64,000 nucleotides of DNA from Halorussus gelatinilyticus (GTDB lineage: Archaea; Halobacteriota; Halobacteria; Halobacteriales; Haladaptataceae). Numbering within the stretch: the stretch's first letter is position 1; each line of letters begins with the position of its first letter. The position numbers and the translations under genes are program-made. The stretch covers positions 1,984,001-2,048,000 of the forward strand of contig NZ_CP096658.1 in assembly GCF_023238445.1 (NCBI RefSeq). Reading direction: 5' to 3'. Under the pieces are notes generated by a model, which did not search any database, was not told where the DNA came from, and worked only from the letters and a program-made list of their open reading frames with translations. This document shows, one piece after another, positions 50,146 to 60,023 of this stretch.

Positions 50146-52050
50146 TTAACAATTGTTTATCTTATATACTACGAACTGATTAATTGTGTCGACTTTGGAG
50201 AAGTCCGGACTCTGAGAAAACTTATTGTATGCAGCATCTGAGATGGGTCGGCGCGGGTGATTCCCAACCCAGAACTGATCACGGTAGACGTCACGACTGA
50301 GAATAAAGTACTCGGCCGACCCCATCTGTTGGCAGGCTGCGGTTGCATTTGTTCCGTGCCAGACAGCCTTGATTGAATCTTTAGTAGCTGGATAAGTCAG
50401 CTCAATCTCACGATGACCCCCCTCTCCAAGGAGATACGCTCCAGTCTTCAGGTCAGTATAAACTGGCGTTGACGAGGTGATACTCGACTCATCGAGGCCT
50501 CCCACTAGCTGTCCATATCCTTCAGAATATCCATCACGAGTTGTCGTGATCTGGACCGCCGAAACCGAAGACACAAACAACCCGATAATAGCAATCGCCA
50601 TCAGAGCTTTCCGGAGTCGACCGCGAGAAAGAGCTGATACTTCCACAGAGAAAAGGACTGCCGCTGCATATGACGCCTCAGCGACAACTCGGGATCGGAA
50701 GAAGGAGAGAAGTAGGCCAGCTGGAAGATAAGTCAAGACGGCAGCAATAGGCCAGACCACGAGAGGATGCGCAAACGCACGATGCTGGAGTCGGCGGAGT
50801 ATCAGGATGCCCCCGACAATTGCGAGCACCGCAAATGTCGGATAAAACGGAAGCGGAGTCGTACCTACTGCTTGATACGGGACTTCAGATGGGGACATCA
50901 AAATCTCCCCTAATCCCCCTGATGCCACGGTAGAAGCTATCAACGCACGTTCTACGATTGGGATTAGCTGGCCGGTAACAAATATAGTCGCTGCAAGGAT
51001 TCCGGCCGCGGATATCCGTGTCGTGTTTCGGCTCACGAAGACATTGACGATAATAAAAGCAGTTGCGACACCCAGAAAGAGCAAGGCACGTGGCGCGTAG
51101 GTGACGGAGAGAAGTCCAATCGAGATTAGCAAGCCAATAATCCACGTAGTATCTCCGCGTTGCCATCGGATTAGTGTGTAAATTCCGGCAAGGAAGAAGA
51201 CAAGTGAGAGTCCCTTGGCCTGAGTGAGGTAGAGTGGACTATAATCCATTCCAACAAACAGTAGTGCCGACCCAAGGATAATTAATACCGAATCACGAGT
51301 GAATCGACGGATAATTGCCGCGGTTATCAGGAATTTCGCAATAGCTGTTGGTATGAAGTAATGACGGAATGACCCAGTAAAATCTAATCCAGTCAATCGG
51401 GTTGATGTCACCGTTGCATATACCGGAAACGGAGCCCGAAGTCGTGTGCAGATTTTATCCGCAAGATAAACTGGATAAACACCGAGTATCTCGCCACAGG
51501 TCGCTGTTATTGCTCCCGTGCTAATTAACTGAGACTCTAAAAGCCATTTCGCGTATTGCCATCGGTCAACGTGGCTAGAGACTGTAACGCTTGCTGTGAG
51601 GACCAGTAGGCAAGCGATAAGGGACAGGAAAATTATAGCGATGTCAAATCTGGAGTAGTTTTGGACCGACGGGCGCGGAAGCCATTCTGCTGGTTCTGCT
51701 AAGTAAAGCAAACCAAGCGTAATACCATCTAGAGAGATGAGGATCCAGTTTGCGCTAAGTCCTATGTATTCGGCCGTAACAAACCCCAGTGTAGGATAGA
51801 GCGCCAAACTGAGAACACATCCGATGGCAATACATTCAAGCTGGGAGCAATCTCGGGGGCTGAGAGCTAAGAGAAGTGCGTATCCGGGGCAGACCGAGAT
51901 GAAGATTAGTACCGAAGCTGGTTGGAAAACCGGTATTGAGAGTAGATACGCCATGTTTGCGATGGCTGTGAATATCAAAACCACGAGTTTCTCAGGGCCG
52001 ATATTCTGGATATTTGGTGAGAGGAGAAGGGGTATGTCTTCCATTTCCAT
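50146..52050 (-). CDS. Large polytopic membrane protein, possibly a glycan-related enzyme
   Basis: This 634-residue protein has about 12-14 hydrophobic helices over the first 480 residues and an outside C-terminal domain of about 140 residues (YSEGYGQLVGGLDESSITSS onward). This topology is shared by GT-C-type sugar transferases and O-antigen polymerases. I see no clear catalytic motif, so the function is not assigned. It is moderately AT-rich and stands between decayed genes. A role in surface-glycan assembly is suggested by the nearby island only. Confidence 0.7.
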   Translation of the reverse strand: MEMEDIPLLLSPNIQNIGPEKLVVLIFTAIANMAYLLSIPVFQPASVLIFISVCPGYALLLALSPRDCSQLECIAIGCVLSLALYPTLGFVTAEYIGLSANWILISLDGITLGLLYLAEPAEWLPRPSVQNYSRFDIAIIFLSLIACLLVLTASVTVSSHVDRWQYAKWLLESQLISTGAITATCGEILGVYPVYLADKICTRLRAPFPVYATVTSTRLTGLDFTGSFRHYFIPTAIAKFLITAAIIRRFTRDSVLIILGSALLFVGMDYSPLYLTQAKGLSLVFFLAGIYTLIRWQRGDTTWIIGLLISIGLLSVTYAPRALLFLGVATAFIIVNVFVSRNTTRISAAGILAATIFVTGQLIPIVERALIASTVASGGLGEILMSPSEVPYQAVGTTPLPFYPTFAVLAIVGGILILRRLQHRAFAHPLVVWPIAAVLTYLPAGLLLSFFRSRVVAEASYAAAVLFSVEVSALSRGRLRKALMAIAIIGLFVSSVSAVQITTTRDGYSEGYGQLVGGLDESSITSSTPVYTDLKTGAYLLGEGGHREIELTYPATKDSIKAVWHGTNATAACQQMGSAEYFILSRDVYRDQFWVGNHPRRPISDAAYNKFSQSPDFSKVDTINQFVVYKINNC

Positions 52051-52184
52051 TATCCCGGTTCACAAACACCAGATATATATCGGTTCTGGTGTTTTCTTTA
52101 AATCTACTTAGCAGTTCTTTCACTTGTCCACGCCGTGAATTAGTAGCCCGAATCTCATTTTGGATTGCTGGAACCGAATCCTTT

Positions 52185-52470
52185 TTAGTCTCCGTGAACG
52201 GCGTTCAATGCTTGAGCGGTCGCACCACCTGAGAGACGGATGTACTTTTGCGCAGTCGCCATATCCGCCCAACCCATCAAAGACTGTAGTGGCACGACGT
52301 TCAGTCCTCGAAAAGCGTAAAACGTCGCGGCAGTAGCTCTCAAGCAGTGTGGGTATAGTTTTTCGCGATCCATGCTCGCGATGTCGGCCAGAGCGTCCAT
52401 TCGACGGTTCATCAAGGACCTAAATCGCGAGTATTGCTCGTACTCATCGAAGACTCGCGGAGCGCCGCTT
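52185..52470 (-). pseudogene. C-terminal fragment of a tyrosine recombinase
   Basis: The frame reads FDEYEQYSRFRSLMNRRMDA, then LYPHCLRATAATFYAFRGLN (catalytic H-x2-R), VVPLQSLMGWADMATAQKYI (LMGW in place of LGH, with the catalytic Tyr of KYI) and a normal end. The N-terminal half is missing. The break lies near 52.46 kb, inside the end of the next gene. It is a remnant of an integrase different from that at 42.2-42.5 kb. Confidence 0.7.
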
Positions 52471-54624
52471 CGATTCGCTCGTCGCTTTTGATTTCTCAGA
52501 CAGTATGGTCGTCGCTTGCTGGACCACGGTCTGAGCGTGCTCGTCGTCAATCTGGCCCGTGGTGAATCGAGCGCGTTCGTAGAGTTCTGTGAGCGACTTC
52601 AGTTCCGTTGAGTGAAGCAGTTGTGTGTCCCCGTGGTCGTGGTATGCTCGATAGAACTCCCAGTGGGTCTGGGCTGGCGACGCTTCGAACGTCTCGGTGT
52701 TTCCAGCAATCTGATGACGAACAGACTGATAGGCTAACTGTACTGCCTCACTATAGTTTTCGGCTGTGAGTTGGCTTGACGCCTGTTCGGCTAATGTTTC
52801 GCTAACGGATACTACCGAGTCACTCTCACCAGACGCAGTAGAAGCCACAGATCCGGACTCTGCTTGCTCACTTGCTGTCGACTCTGATTGGGCATCGCCA
52901 GTGTAACTGCGGAATGCAAGGACTCCAATCACGCCAATCCCGAGTAAGCCAGTTCCCAGTATGAGTGGTGAGACAGGAAGACCGTTCCCTCCTTCCGCAC
53001 TCTCAACTTGGATAGCACGTCGAGCAGTAGTTTGTTCTAGATTCCCTGTCCCATCAAAGACCATTGTCGCATTCAGTGCGGAGTCAGCCGTGCCACCAAA
53101 CACAGTGGAGGTATTCACGAGCGTAGAATAGCCACCGCTCTCGTTCGTCAGTACCGTTGTGACCGTCCGACCATTGAGCTGAACCGAAAGTGTTTGATTG
53201 GCGATTGCTACTCCTGTATCCGTCGTGAGCTTGCCAGAAAGACGAACGCGATTCGAGGCCTGCTCAATAGCAGTCAACGAGAGTGTAGTCGGTGTTTCGA
53301 CGATACGGAGTTGCGCAGTTGTATTCGATGTTTTGAGCGACTGGTTCTCAAGCGGGAGTGAGAGCCGGATTTCTTGGGTTCCTGGCGATACTGCGGCAGG
53401 AATCGACGTATCGAGGGTGAATACGCCAGTCGAATTTGTCTGGGTTGTTCCGAGATATGTTGCCCCGAGTATAACTCGAACTGGAACTGCTTTCGGACTA
53501 TTAGAGACGTTCGCGATGGTCACACGACCCGTAATCGAGATATTCTGATTGAACCGTGTTTCATCTGGCAGCTGGGTAAGCGTTATTCTGGCAGGTACTG
53601 CGCTTACATTGATTTGAGTGGTGGTCGTCGATCCAAGATATTTAGAGACGTTCGCTGGAAGGTAGTGCACAGTAACCGACTGTGGGCCGCGCTGAGAGCG
53701 TGTGGGACGTACCGTAACGGTAAATGACCCGTTGGCCGTCGTATTCGTTTGCACTACTTGAGGGCCGAGTTCAACAGCGATAGTCTGGTTCTCGAGGGCA
53801 GTGCCGTTAGCTGATTGGAGTCGTCCTGTGATGACGAGCGGCTTGCGGAACGAAACGTTAGTTGTCGCTCTTTTAATCGTGATGTTCGTCTGGGTGAACT
53901 CTGTCTGTCGAATTACGGTCTGTTGGGTCGAGACGTTCTGCTCAGACTCGGAGACCGAGCGTTGTACTGAGGTAAAGTTCGAGCCAGTAGAGTTCGCGAT
54001 GGTCTCATATGATCGAGTGAGATTCGTTCCAGTTTGATTGATTTGGCTATGGAGTTGCTCGAGTTCCCGCGCAAGTCGTTGGGCGCGTGTCTCGTTCCCA
54101 CGCTGTTTGGCTTCGCGATATGCTTCTTGGGTCTGGCGGTACCGCTCAAGGGAGGATAAATACTCTCGATGTTCTGAAGTCGTATTCTGAAGCTGTTTTG
54201 CGACCTCGTCGTCTTCAGTGCTTTCAGTTCGTTCAGCGAGGTCACTATATCGTTCGAGCGTTTGATTGTAGTCTTCGCCGAGTACTGCACGCGCTGTTTC
54301 GTATTCTCCCTGACTTAGGTTGACACTGCTATTCCCGAGTTGTGAGCGCAGGCGACTGGCAAACCACTGTTGAAGAGCGCCCGTATTACCGTCGTTTTTG
54401 ACATCAGAGGGGTTCTCGTGTTGGACGGTAGATGAATTGTTGGCGGTGGCTTGCCAAGCAATTAGAGTGCGTGGAGCGTCTTTCACGTCAACTTTAGACG
54501 ACTCATCCAGGACCGCATTTTCGGTGGACGAACTTACGCCAAGTGCTTGTCCCGACACGCCCGTAGTGAGTACAATAAGGATAAGCAGAGAAAGAAGCGA
54601 TGTGCGAACCCTGGTCGGAAGCAT
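52444..54624 (-). CDS. Exported Ig-repeat membrane protein with a DUF4129-like C-terminal domain
   Basis: A signal peptide (SLLSLLILIVLTTGVSGQAL) is followed by a helical, coiled-coil domain to about residue 235 and then about three Ig-like beta repeats (for example PLVITGRLQSANGTALENQT). A membrane helix at about residue 570 (LILGTGLLGIGVIGVLAF) and a cytoplasmic helical domain follow. That domain (LTAENYSEAVQLAYQSVRHQ, ELKSLTELYERARFT) resembles DUF4129. Many N-x-S/T sites occur. It is divergent from the DUF58 gene. In MoxR clusters such proteins are co-inherited with DUF58. The last residues run into an integrase remnant, so the exact end may be altered. Confidence 0.82.
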   Translation of the reverse strand: MLPTRVRTSLLSLLILIVLTTGVSGQALGVSSSTENAVLDESSKVDVKDAPRTLIAWQATANNSSTVQHENPSDVKNDGNTGALQQWFASRLRSQLGNSSVNLSQGEYETARAVLGEDYNQTLERYSDLAERTESTEDDEVAKQLQNTTSEHREYLSSLERYRQTQEAYREAKQRGNETRAQRLARELEQLHSQINQTGTNLTRSYETIANSTGSNFTSVQRSVSESEQNVSTQQTVIRQTEFTQTNITIKRATTNVSFRKPLVITGRLQSANGTALENQTIAVELGPQVVQTNTTANGSFTVTVRPTRSQRGPQSVTVHYLPANVSKYLGSTTTTQINVSAVPARITLTQLPDETRFNQNISITGRVTIANVSNSPKAVPVRVILGATYLGTTQTNSTGVFTLDTSIPAAVSPGTQEIRLSLPLENQSLKTSNTTAQLRIVETPTTLSLTAIEQASNRVRLSGKLTTDTGVAIANQTLSVQLNGRTVTTVLTNESGGYSTLVNTSTVFGGTADSALNATMVFDGTGNLEQTTARRAIQVESAEGGNGLPVSPLILGTGLLGIGVIGVLAFRSYTGDAQSESTASEQAESGSVASTASGESDSVVSVSETLAEQASSQLTAENYSEAVQLAYQSVRHQIAGNTETFEASPAQTHWEFYRAYHDHGDTQLLHSTELKSLTELYERARFTTGQIDDEHAQTVVQQATTILSEKSKATSESKRRSASLR

Positions 54625-54811
54625 TACACGGATTTCGTCTCAACCCCACCCTAAAATACCTTCCATCTTCGCTGTCACGTCAAATCCTACAAATTCCTGT
54701 AGAGAAGGGTGCTTTGCTCAAGGTTAGAGTAGAGCAGAATCTCAAAACGTGTTCCTCACTATGCACACGAGACCAATAGATTCAACTAATGGCCATTAGT
54801 CGGTATCGCGC

Positions 54812-56260
54812 ATGCAGGTCACGTACCGGTATTGGGCTGCCGCAGGATTGGCAAGCCTTCTTGCTGTGACCGCTATCGTCTTTGCACAGCCACTCTTGGT
54901 CAGTGGCGCAGCAACAATCGGTGCGTGGCTTCTCATTCAACAACTCCAATTCCTCAGAACGGTTCGTCAGGTGAATGACCGCCTCATCGTCACGCAAGCA
55001 GTTGCTCGCGAACGCATTCTTACCGATGATGCGGTCCCGGTCATCCTTGAAGCAACTTGGTCCTCGGCGCTCGAATTAGACGTCGATGTTGGCATTGTCG
55101 CTGAGCTCCCACCAGGACTCACACATTCGGAGCGTTCTGCTCGGCAACTTGACTGTGACACAGACACAGAGAAGGTATCGACGACGTTCACAGTCGATAT
55201 CCCTGTCGCGGGGCAGTTTGAGCTCCGACCCCCAACTGTCACAGTCACCGATACACAGGGGTTGTTCCGGTCGACGTTCCCTGCCTCAACCTCGGAGACA
55301 CCGTCTCTCACTGCACTCCCGAGACGACCACGGGACTTACATGTCGGACAGGGCGGTGATGAAGTCGTCTCGGCATTTGGCGATCACAAAACCGGTGACT
55401 TTGGACTTGGGCTAGATCCCGGTGAAGTCAGAGAATACGTGCCGGGGGATACAGCACGCCAAATTGACTGGAAGGCAACTGCACGGTCGACAAGCCCGCA
55501 CGTGCGTGAGTTCGAGCAAGAATCCGACCGACAGACGGTCCTGTTTTTCGATCACCGCGGTTCTATGCAGACTGGCACTGCAGGTGAACGGAAGCTCGAT
55601 TACCTCAGGCAGGTGGCGCTCGCGTTCGTCGATAACGCCCAACGGAATCGTGAACCAATCGGCATGTACACGGTTGGCGATGACGGTATCACAACTCGCC
55701 AACCCCCCGCGACAAAACCAGCGACGTATCCAGACCTGCAGACGACGCTTCACGACCTCGAACCAACAGACTCACCGCCAGAAACGAGTGCGTCTGCGAC
55801 ACCAGCCCCACCACGGGAGGTACGCCAGACTGCCGAGCGCCTCTCTACGAGGGACTCCGCGTTTGCAAGTCGGCTTCAGCCCTACTTTGAGGCATCCCGA
55901 ACGTATGTCCAGCGGATTGCCTCCCAGCCGCTCTACAATACGGTTCGCACGCAACTCACCGATAGTCAGAACACGATCAGTGCAATCATCCTGACCGACG
56001 ACCAGCACCGGGGTGAGATTCGTGAAACCGTTAAGCTCGCACGCAAACACCGAGGAGATGTTCTTGTCTTTCTCACCCCGACTGTGCTCTTTGAACCGAA
56101 TGGATTGAGTGATGTTGACGAGGCGTATGACGAGTATTCGGATTTTGAGGCGTTCCGTCGTAATTTGACTCGGTTAGAGAGTGTGTCGGCATTCGAGATT
56201 GCACCGGGTGATCGACTTGATGCATTGCTAGCAAGACAGGCGGGTTCTAACGTAGCTTAA
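54812..56260 (+). CDS. DUF58-domain protein of a MoxR cluster
   Basis: This 482-residue protein has one or two N-terminal helices (AAAGLASLLAVTAIVFAQPL). A beta-rich region (residues 60-170) and the DUF58 signature REYVPGDTARQIDWKATA follow. A von Willebrand A-like fold starts TVLFFDHRGSM, where the MIDAS-type D-x-S-x-S is degenerate. DUF58 proteins work with MoxR AAA ATPases as chaperone-like complexes. The next two genes follow within 2-3 bases, so they form one operon. Confidence 0.9.
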   Translation: MQVTYRYWAAAGLASLLAVTAIVFAQPLLVSGAATIGAWLLIQQLQFLRTVRQVNDRLIVTQAVARERILTDDAVPVILEATWSSALELDVDVGIVAELPPGLTHSERSARQLDCDTDTEKVSTTFTVDIPVAGQFELRPPTVTVTDTQGLFRSTFPASTSETPSLTALPRRPRDLHVGQGGDEVVSAFGDHKTGDFGLGLDPGEVREYVPGDTARQIDWKATARSTSPHVREFEQESDRQTVLFFDHRGSMQTGTAGERKLDYLRQVALAFVDNAQRNREPIGMYTVGDDGITTRQPPATKPATYPDLQTTLHDLEPTDSPPETSASATPAPPREVRQTAERLSTRDSAFASRLQPYFEASRTYVQRIASQPLYNTVRTQLTDSQNTISAIILTDDQHRGEIRETVKLARKHRGDVLVFLTPTVLFEPNGLSDVDEAYDEYSDFEAFRRNLTRLESVSAFEIAPGDRLDALLARQAGSNVA

Positions 56261-56262
56261 TC

Positions 56263-56733
56263 ATGAAATCGATAAGACGCAAACAGGGTCGAACGTGGCT
56301 TGGTGCGGTTGGAGCACTTGTCGCACTTGGGGCCCTTACAGTCCTCCATGGTGTGCTCGGATTCGTTGGCGGAGTAGCTATCGGACTTAGCTGGTATATG
56401 CTGCCGTCCGTATATGCATTCACAATTGGACAGTTTGTGGTTATTGCGGTAATACCCGGGAATGGAACAAGTCTGGTTCAGGTCTGGCTTCTCGAACTTG
56501 GGCTGATTAGCATCCTCGTTGAACCAGGTGTAACCCAAAAACAGCAACTTCGGAAGACCGTTCTCATCGGACTTGGAATCAGTCTCGGTGTGAGTCTCGT
56601 CTGGGAGATTGTTGATGGAGTGCGTCCGCTCTGGCAATCCGTTCTCGTCCTCGCAGTCATCTTTATGACGCTTACATACGGCTTGCACCGATACGAACAA
56701 CTTGAACTCGGGCTCATCGAGGAGGCTCCTTAA
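56263..56733 (+). CDS. Multi-span membrane protein in the DUF58 operon
   Basis: This 156-residue protein has four or five helices: LGAVGALVALGALTVLHGVL, YAFTIGQFVVIAVIPG, LLELGLISILVEPGV and a final LVLAVIFMTLTYGL. It lies 2 bases after the DUF58 gene and 3 before the next one. I do not recognise it outside this kind of cluster. It may anchor the MoxR-associated complex. Confidence 0.8.
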   Translation: MKSIRRKQGRTWLGAVGALVALGALTVLHGVLGFVGGVAIGLSWYMLPSVYAFTIGQFVVIAVIPGNGTSLVQVWLLELGLISILVEPGVTQKQQLRKTVLIGLGISLGVSLVWEIVDGVRPLWQSVLVLAVIFMTLTYGLHRYEQLELGLIEEAP

Positions 56734-56736
56734 CAG

Positions 56737-57654
56737 ATGAGTATAGATGCAAATCAATCTACGAGCGACCCAACAGTTGAAACCGAAGCACAATCAGAGA
56801 GTGATAGTGACACGGACCGTGATCCGGATATCGCCGCCAGGGTTGAGGTTCTGCGTGAAGAAAATCGTCGACTCCGCACCGCGTACGCTCACGCTCGGCG
56901 AACTGAGTATCGACGTGCAGCCCTCGGAGTCGGCATCTTAGGTGTGATTGCGGGTATTGGTGGTATTGTCTTCCCTGCCTCACAGTCAACACTATTTGCA
57001 CTTTCCGGAATCGGCCTCTTCACGAGCGTTCTCACGTATTATCTCACACCTGAGCGATTCGTCGCGGCCTCAGTTGGTGAACGAACATACGCCGCACTAG
57101 CATCCCTCGGCGACGACATAGTTTCTGAACTCGGGTTACAGCAAACCCGGATTTACGTGCCAACGGAGGGAGTAACCGATGAAGCCACTGCTGATGTCCG
57201 ACTTTTCATTCCAGAGCACACAAACTATCGCACTCCTTCCCCCGCAGAACTACAGTCACTGTTCGTCGTTCCTGACGACGATAGGGGACATGGAGTTGCA
57301 GTCCCCCCGACTGGTGGGACGCTCTTCGAGGAGTTCACCAGGACTATGGTAGATTCTGTTGCAGAGACTCCCCAAGACTTAGCAAATCAACTCACAGAAG
57401 CGGTTGTCGAAGGCTTTGAACTGGCGGACACTGCAGAACCAGAACTCAACGTGGAAACGGGGCAGGTGACGGTTGGGATTAGTGGTAGTGCGTTCGGCGC
57501 TGTCAACCGGTTCGACCATCCGATTACGTCGTTTATTGCGACTGGATTAGTAAGGGGGTTAGAGACGCCAGTTCACGTTGAGACAGTTGCTGCCGATGAT
57601 GATCAATTCGAGTACGTCCTTACCTACTCGTGGGATGTCGATAGCACTGAGTAG
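56737..57654 (+). CDS. Coiled-coil membrane protein in the DUF58 operon
   Basis: This 305-residue protein starts with an acidic stretch and a coiled coil (IAARVEVLREENRRLRTAYA). Two helices follow (AALGVGILGVIAGIGGIVF and TLFALSGIGLFTSVLTYYL), then a soluble domain of about 200 residues (FIPEHTNYRTPSPAELQSLF onward). The domain has no motif I recognise. It is the last gene of the three-gene DUF58 operon and ends before two intergenic hairpins. Confidence 0.82.
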   Translation: MSIDANQSTSDPTVETEAQSESDSDTDRDPDIAARVEVLREENRRLRTAYAHARRTEYRRAALGVGILGVIAGIGGIVFPASQSTLFALSGIGLFTSVLTYYLTPERFVAASVGERTYAALASLGDDIVSELGLQQTRIYVPTEGVTDEATADVRLFIPEHTNYRTPSPAELQSLFVVPDDDRGHGVAVPPTGGTLFEEFTRTMVDSVAETPQDLANQLTEAVVEGFELADTAEPELNVETGQVTVGISGSAFGAVNRFDHPITSFIATGLVRGLETPVHVETVAADDDQFEYVLTYSWDVDSTE

Positions 57655-57747
57655 CGTTATTGACGTCGTTTTCGTATTACGGCAATAAACAGCAGTTCTC
57701 ATCGAACTATCCCATCTACTTATTGTGGCAAGTCGTGTAGGATGATA

Positions 57748-57763
57748 TGCACCGAAAGGTGCA
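57748..57763 (+). other. Tight hairpin with GNRA-type loop
   Basis: TGCACC, GAAA, GGTGCA: a 6-bp stem closed by a GAAA tetraloop, with ATAT/ATAT outside as a further possible pairing. It lies in the 3' region of the DUF58 operon. It could stabilise the RNA end. Confidence 0.4.
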
Positions 57764-57799
57764 ATATGGGAATACCGTCGGGCAGCAACGGTTCTTCCC

Positions 57800-57828
57800 G
57801 TCATCACGCCCATACTAGGCGTGATGAC
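57800..57828. terminator. Strong hairpin between convergent operons
   Basis: GTCATCACGCC and GGCGTGATGAC form a perfect 11-bp inverted repeat with a 7-base loop (CATACTA). It lies between the stop of the DUF58 operon (57654) and that of moxR (57862), where a bidirectional terminator would be expected. There is no long T-run. Confidence 0.5.
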
Positions 57829-57861
57829 TCCTTCGCGCAAACAGAGGGTTCTAACCGCAAG

Positions 57862-58890
57862 CTACTCTCGACCAGACGAAACTCGTGTTCCACCATCGCT
57901 ACTCACCGTTGCTTCCGGTGACTGTGGTTCTGGGTCACCCCCTGGAGCAGCGACTGTCTCCACTATCTCTTCGATAATTTCTCGAGCAGATTGGTCGCTC
58001 AACTCCGCATCAGTACTTAGTGCGACTCGATGGGCGAGCACGGATTCAGCGAGTGCTTTCACGTCATCCGAAATGACGTAATCACGACCGTGAATCGCCG
58101 CGCGTGCCTTTGCTGTCTGCATGAACAAAAGCGTCGCCCGTGGGGATGCACCGTACTCCAGTGCCGGGCTTTCACGAGTCGCCGCGATGATTTCACGGAT
58201 ATATGATTTAATGGATTCGTCTACGTATACTTCCGTAACTGTCTCCCGTGCGGCAGTGATGTCTTCCTCTGAGACAACTGCAGAGATGTCGTTTGGGCCA
58301 AGTTCGGGAGTGCCATCGAATCGATTCATCAACGCGATTTCCGATTCCTCGTCAGGGAGGTCGACAGTGAGTTTAAGCTGGAAGCGGTCACGTTGTGCTT
58401 CCGGCAGCCCATGCGTGCCTTCCATCTCGATCGGGTTCTGTGTTGCAATCACCATGAACACAGACGGCAACGAGAGTGTCTCTCCCTCAATGGTCACTGA
58501 TCCTTCCTGCATTGCCTCAAGAAAAGCACTTTGGGTCTTTGGCGTTGCACGATTGATCTCGTCCGCAACAACGAGATTCGTGAAGATCGGGCCTCGCTGC
58601 AGACTAAATTCACCAGTTTGCTCACGATAGACGCTCGTTCCCGTGACGTCTGCGGGAAGCAAGTCAGGCGTCATCTGAATCCGTGACACGTCTAAGCCAG
58701 TCGCAGACGCGAACAGATTCGCAATCGTCGTTTTCGCAACCCCAGGGACACCTTCTAAGAGTACATGACCACGAGTAAGCAGCGCAACGGTAAGCCCTTC
58801 GATGATCTGTTCGTTACCGATTAAAACAGAATCAACTTCGTCAGAGACGGCTGAATAGAGTGCCTTTGGATTAGCGAGTTCTTTCGTCAT
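57862..58890 (-). CDS. moxR: MoxR-family AAA ATPase
   Basis: This 342-residue protein has Walker A GVPGVAKTTIANLF, Walker B LVVADEINRATPKTQSAFLE and the MoxR sequence ATQNPIEMEGTHGLPEAQRD. A C-terminal lid domain and an acidic, Pro/Ser-rich tail follow. MoxR ATPases form hexameric rings and act with DUF58/VWA partners to remodel proteins. It is convergent with the DUF58 operon and is followed upstream by DUF4350 and a membrane protein gene. Confidence 0.93.
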   Translation of the reverse strand: MTKELANPKALYSAVSDEVDSVLIGNEQIIEGLTVALLTRGHVLLEGVPGVAKTTIANLFASATGLDVSRIQMTPDLLPADVTGTSVYREQTGEFSLQRGPIFTNLVVADEINRATPKTQSAFLEAMQEGSVTIEGETLSLPSVFMVIATQNPIEMEGTHGLPEAQRDRFQLKLTVDLPDEESEIALMNRFDGTPELGPNDISAVVSEEDITAARETVTEVYVDESIKSYIREIIAATRESPALEYGASPRATLLFMQTAKARAAIHGRDYVISDDVKALAESVLAHRVALSTDAELSDQSAREIIEEIVETVAAPGGDPEPQSPEATVSSDGGTRVSSGRE

Positions 58891-58952
58891 TGAGCGAGGG
58901 CTTCTTACTACTAATTGATAAAGTATCAGGGTCGCTCGTCAAACAAATAGTA

Positions 58953-60023
58953 TTAGTTCTCTCCAGCGTCCCTATTCGGTTCGTTTCGGCGTGCGTTCAC
59001 AACTCGTTGAATTCGTTCCTCGTCCCAATCTGGATGCTCGGCACGGAGACAGTTGGCCAACTCATTATCACTTACCTGCACTCCCTCTCGGGATGATTGA
59101 GTACCACTCACCCGCTGTTTCAGCCTCTTAATCACGTTCGTCTGGAGAACCCCGAGGATGGCGAGCGTACTGAGTACTCCACCGACGAACTGGAGGAGTG
59201 CTGAATTTCTGATGATGAGAAGGGCAACGGCAAGTGGGGGAAGACTCGATGTATGTGAGTAGTCAAGGATGACGTGCTGATGGGAGGTGAAAAGCGCACG
59301 CGCGAACGCCCGGTTGTCTGATTGGTCGAGCATCGTATTGATGAACAGACTGGGGTCACCGACGACGACAACGGTTCCGTCACCGATTTGCTCGCTCGTC
59401 ACGACCGGATATGAGCCGACCGCTTCGTTCGAATCAAGCGTCTCGTTCTGATTTGTATCGAGATACGCATACACAGAGGTGGTGAGTAGGACGGAGGAAT
59501 TGTTTGGATTGACTGCAGTCCCGTGATTCAGGGTCACTGCTGAAACGTTTTTGAGAGCTGACCGATTCGTGATGTTGTTCACGACCGGCATCGCGGGAGA
59601 ACGGTAGTTGGACTGTTCGTCTCGAAGCGGCTGGCCATCCAAGCGAGCCTCTGTGTTGAGACTTGCAAGAAGTCTGTTTGCATGTGAGCCGTAATCACCG
59701 GCAACGATGAGTGTCCCTCCATTCTGGACGAAGGAATAGAGTCGCTGGCGTTCCTGCGCTGTGTACGGTTGGTCGGGTGAGAGAATCACCCCGATCGTTT
59801 CGGTTGGTGGTGTCTGGCCGTAGGCGGTCGTCTCACGAGCAATGGTCGTTGTTGCACCCGTGGCTGTTGCAGTGGCTTCTAACTTCGATGTCCCGTCCCA
59901 ATTGCTATTGTAGATGCCGAACGCAGCACTCGACGTACTTGCAGCGACGAAGAGAGTAACGACTGTGAGAATCCCGAAGCCGAGGAGAAGCCGTTTTGGT
60001 GAGACGAGTGACTTAGTGCTCAT
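58953..60023 (-). CDS. DUF4350-domain membrane protein
   Basis: An N-terminal helix (LLLGFGILTVVTLFVAASTS) leads to an outside domain of DUF4350/GATase-like fold (IGVILSPDQPYTAQERQRLY, then NGGTLIVAGDYGSHANRLLA). A second helix (NSALLQFVGGVLSTLAILGV) and a charged cytoplasmic tail with EEIGR-type helices follow. DUF4350 proteins are regular members of MoxR/DUF58/DUF4129 clusters. It begins one base after the stop of the small upstream membrane gene. The function is unknown. Confidence 0.88.
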   Translation of the reverse strand: MSTKSLVSPKRLLLGFGILTVVTLFVAASTSSAAFGIYNSNWDGTSKLEATATATGATTTIARETTAYGQTPPTETIGVILSPDQPYTAQERQRLYSFVQNGGTLIVAGDYGSHANRLLASLNTEARLDGQPLRDEQSNYRSPAMPVVNNITNRSALKNVSAVTLNHGTAVNPNNSSVLLTTSVYAYLDTNQNETLDSNEAVGSYPVVTSEQIGDGTVVVVGDPSLFINTMLDQSDNRAFARALFTSHQHVILDYSHTSSLPPLAVALLIIRNSALLQFVGGVLSTLAILGVLQTNVIKRLKQRVSGTQSSREGVQVSDNELANCLRAEHPDWDEERIQRVVNARRNEPNRDAGEN

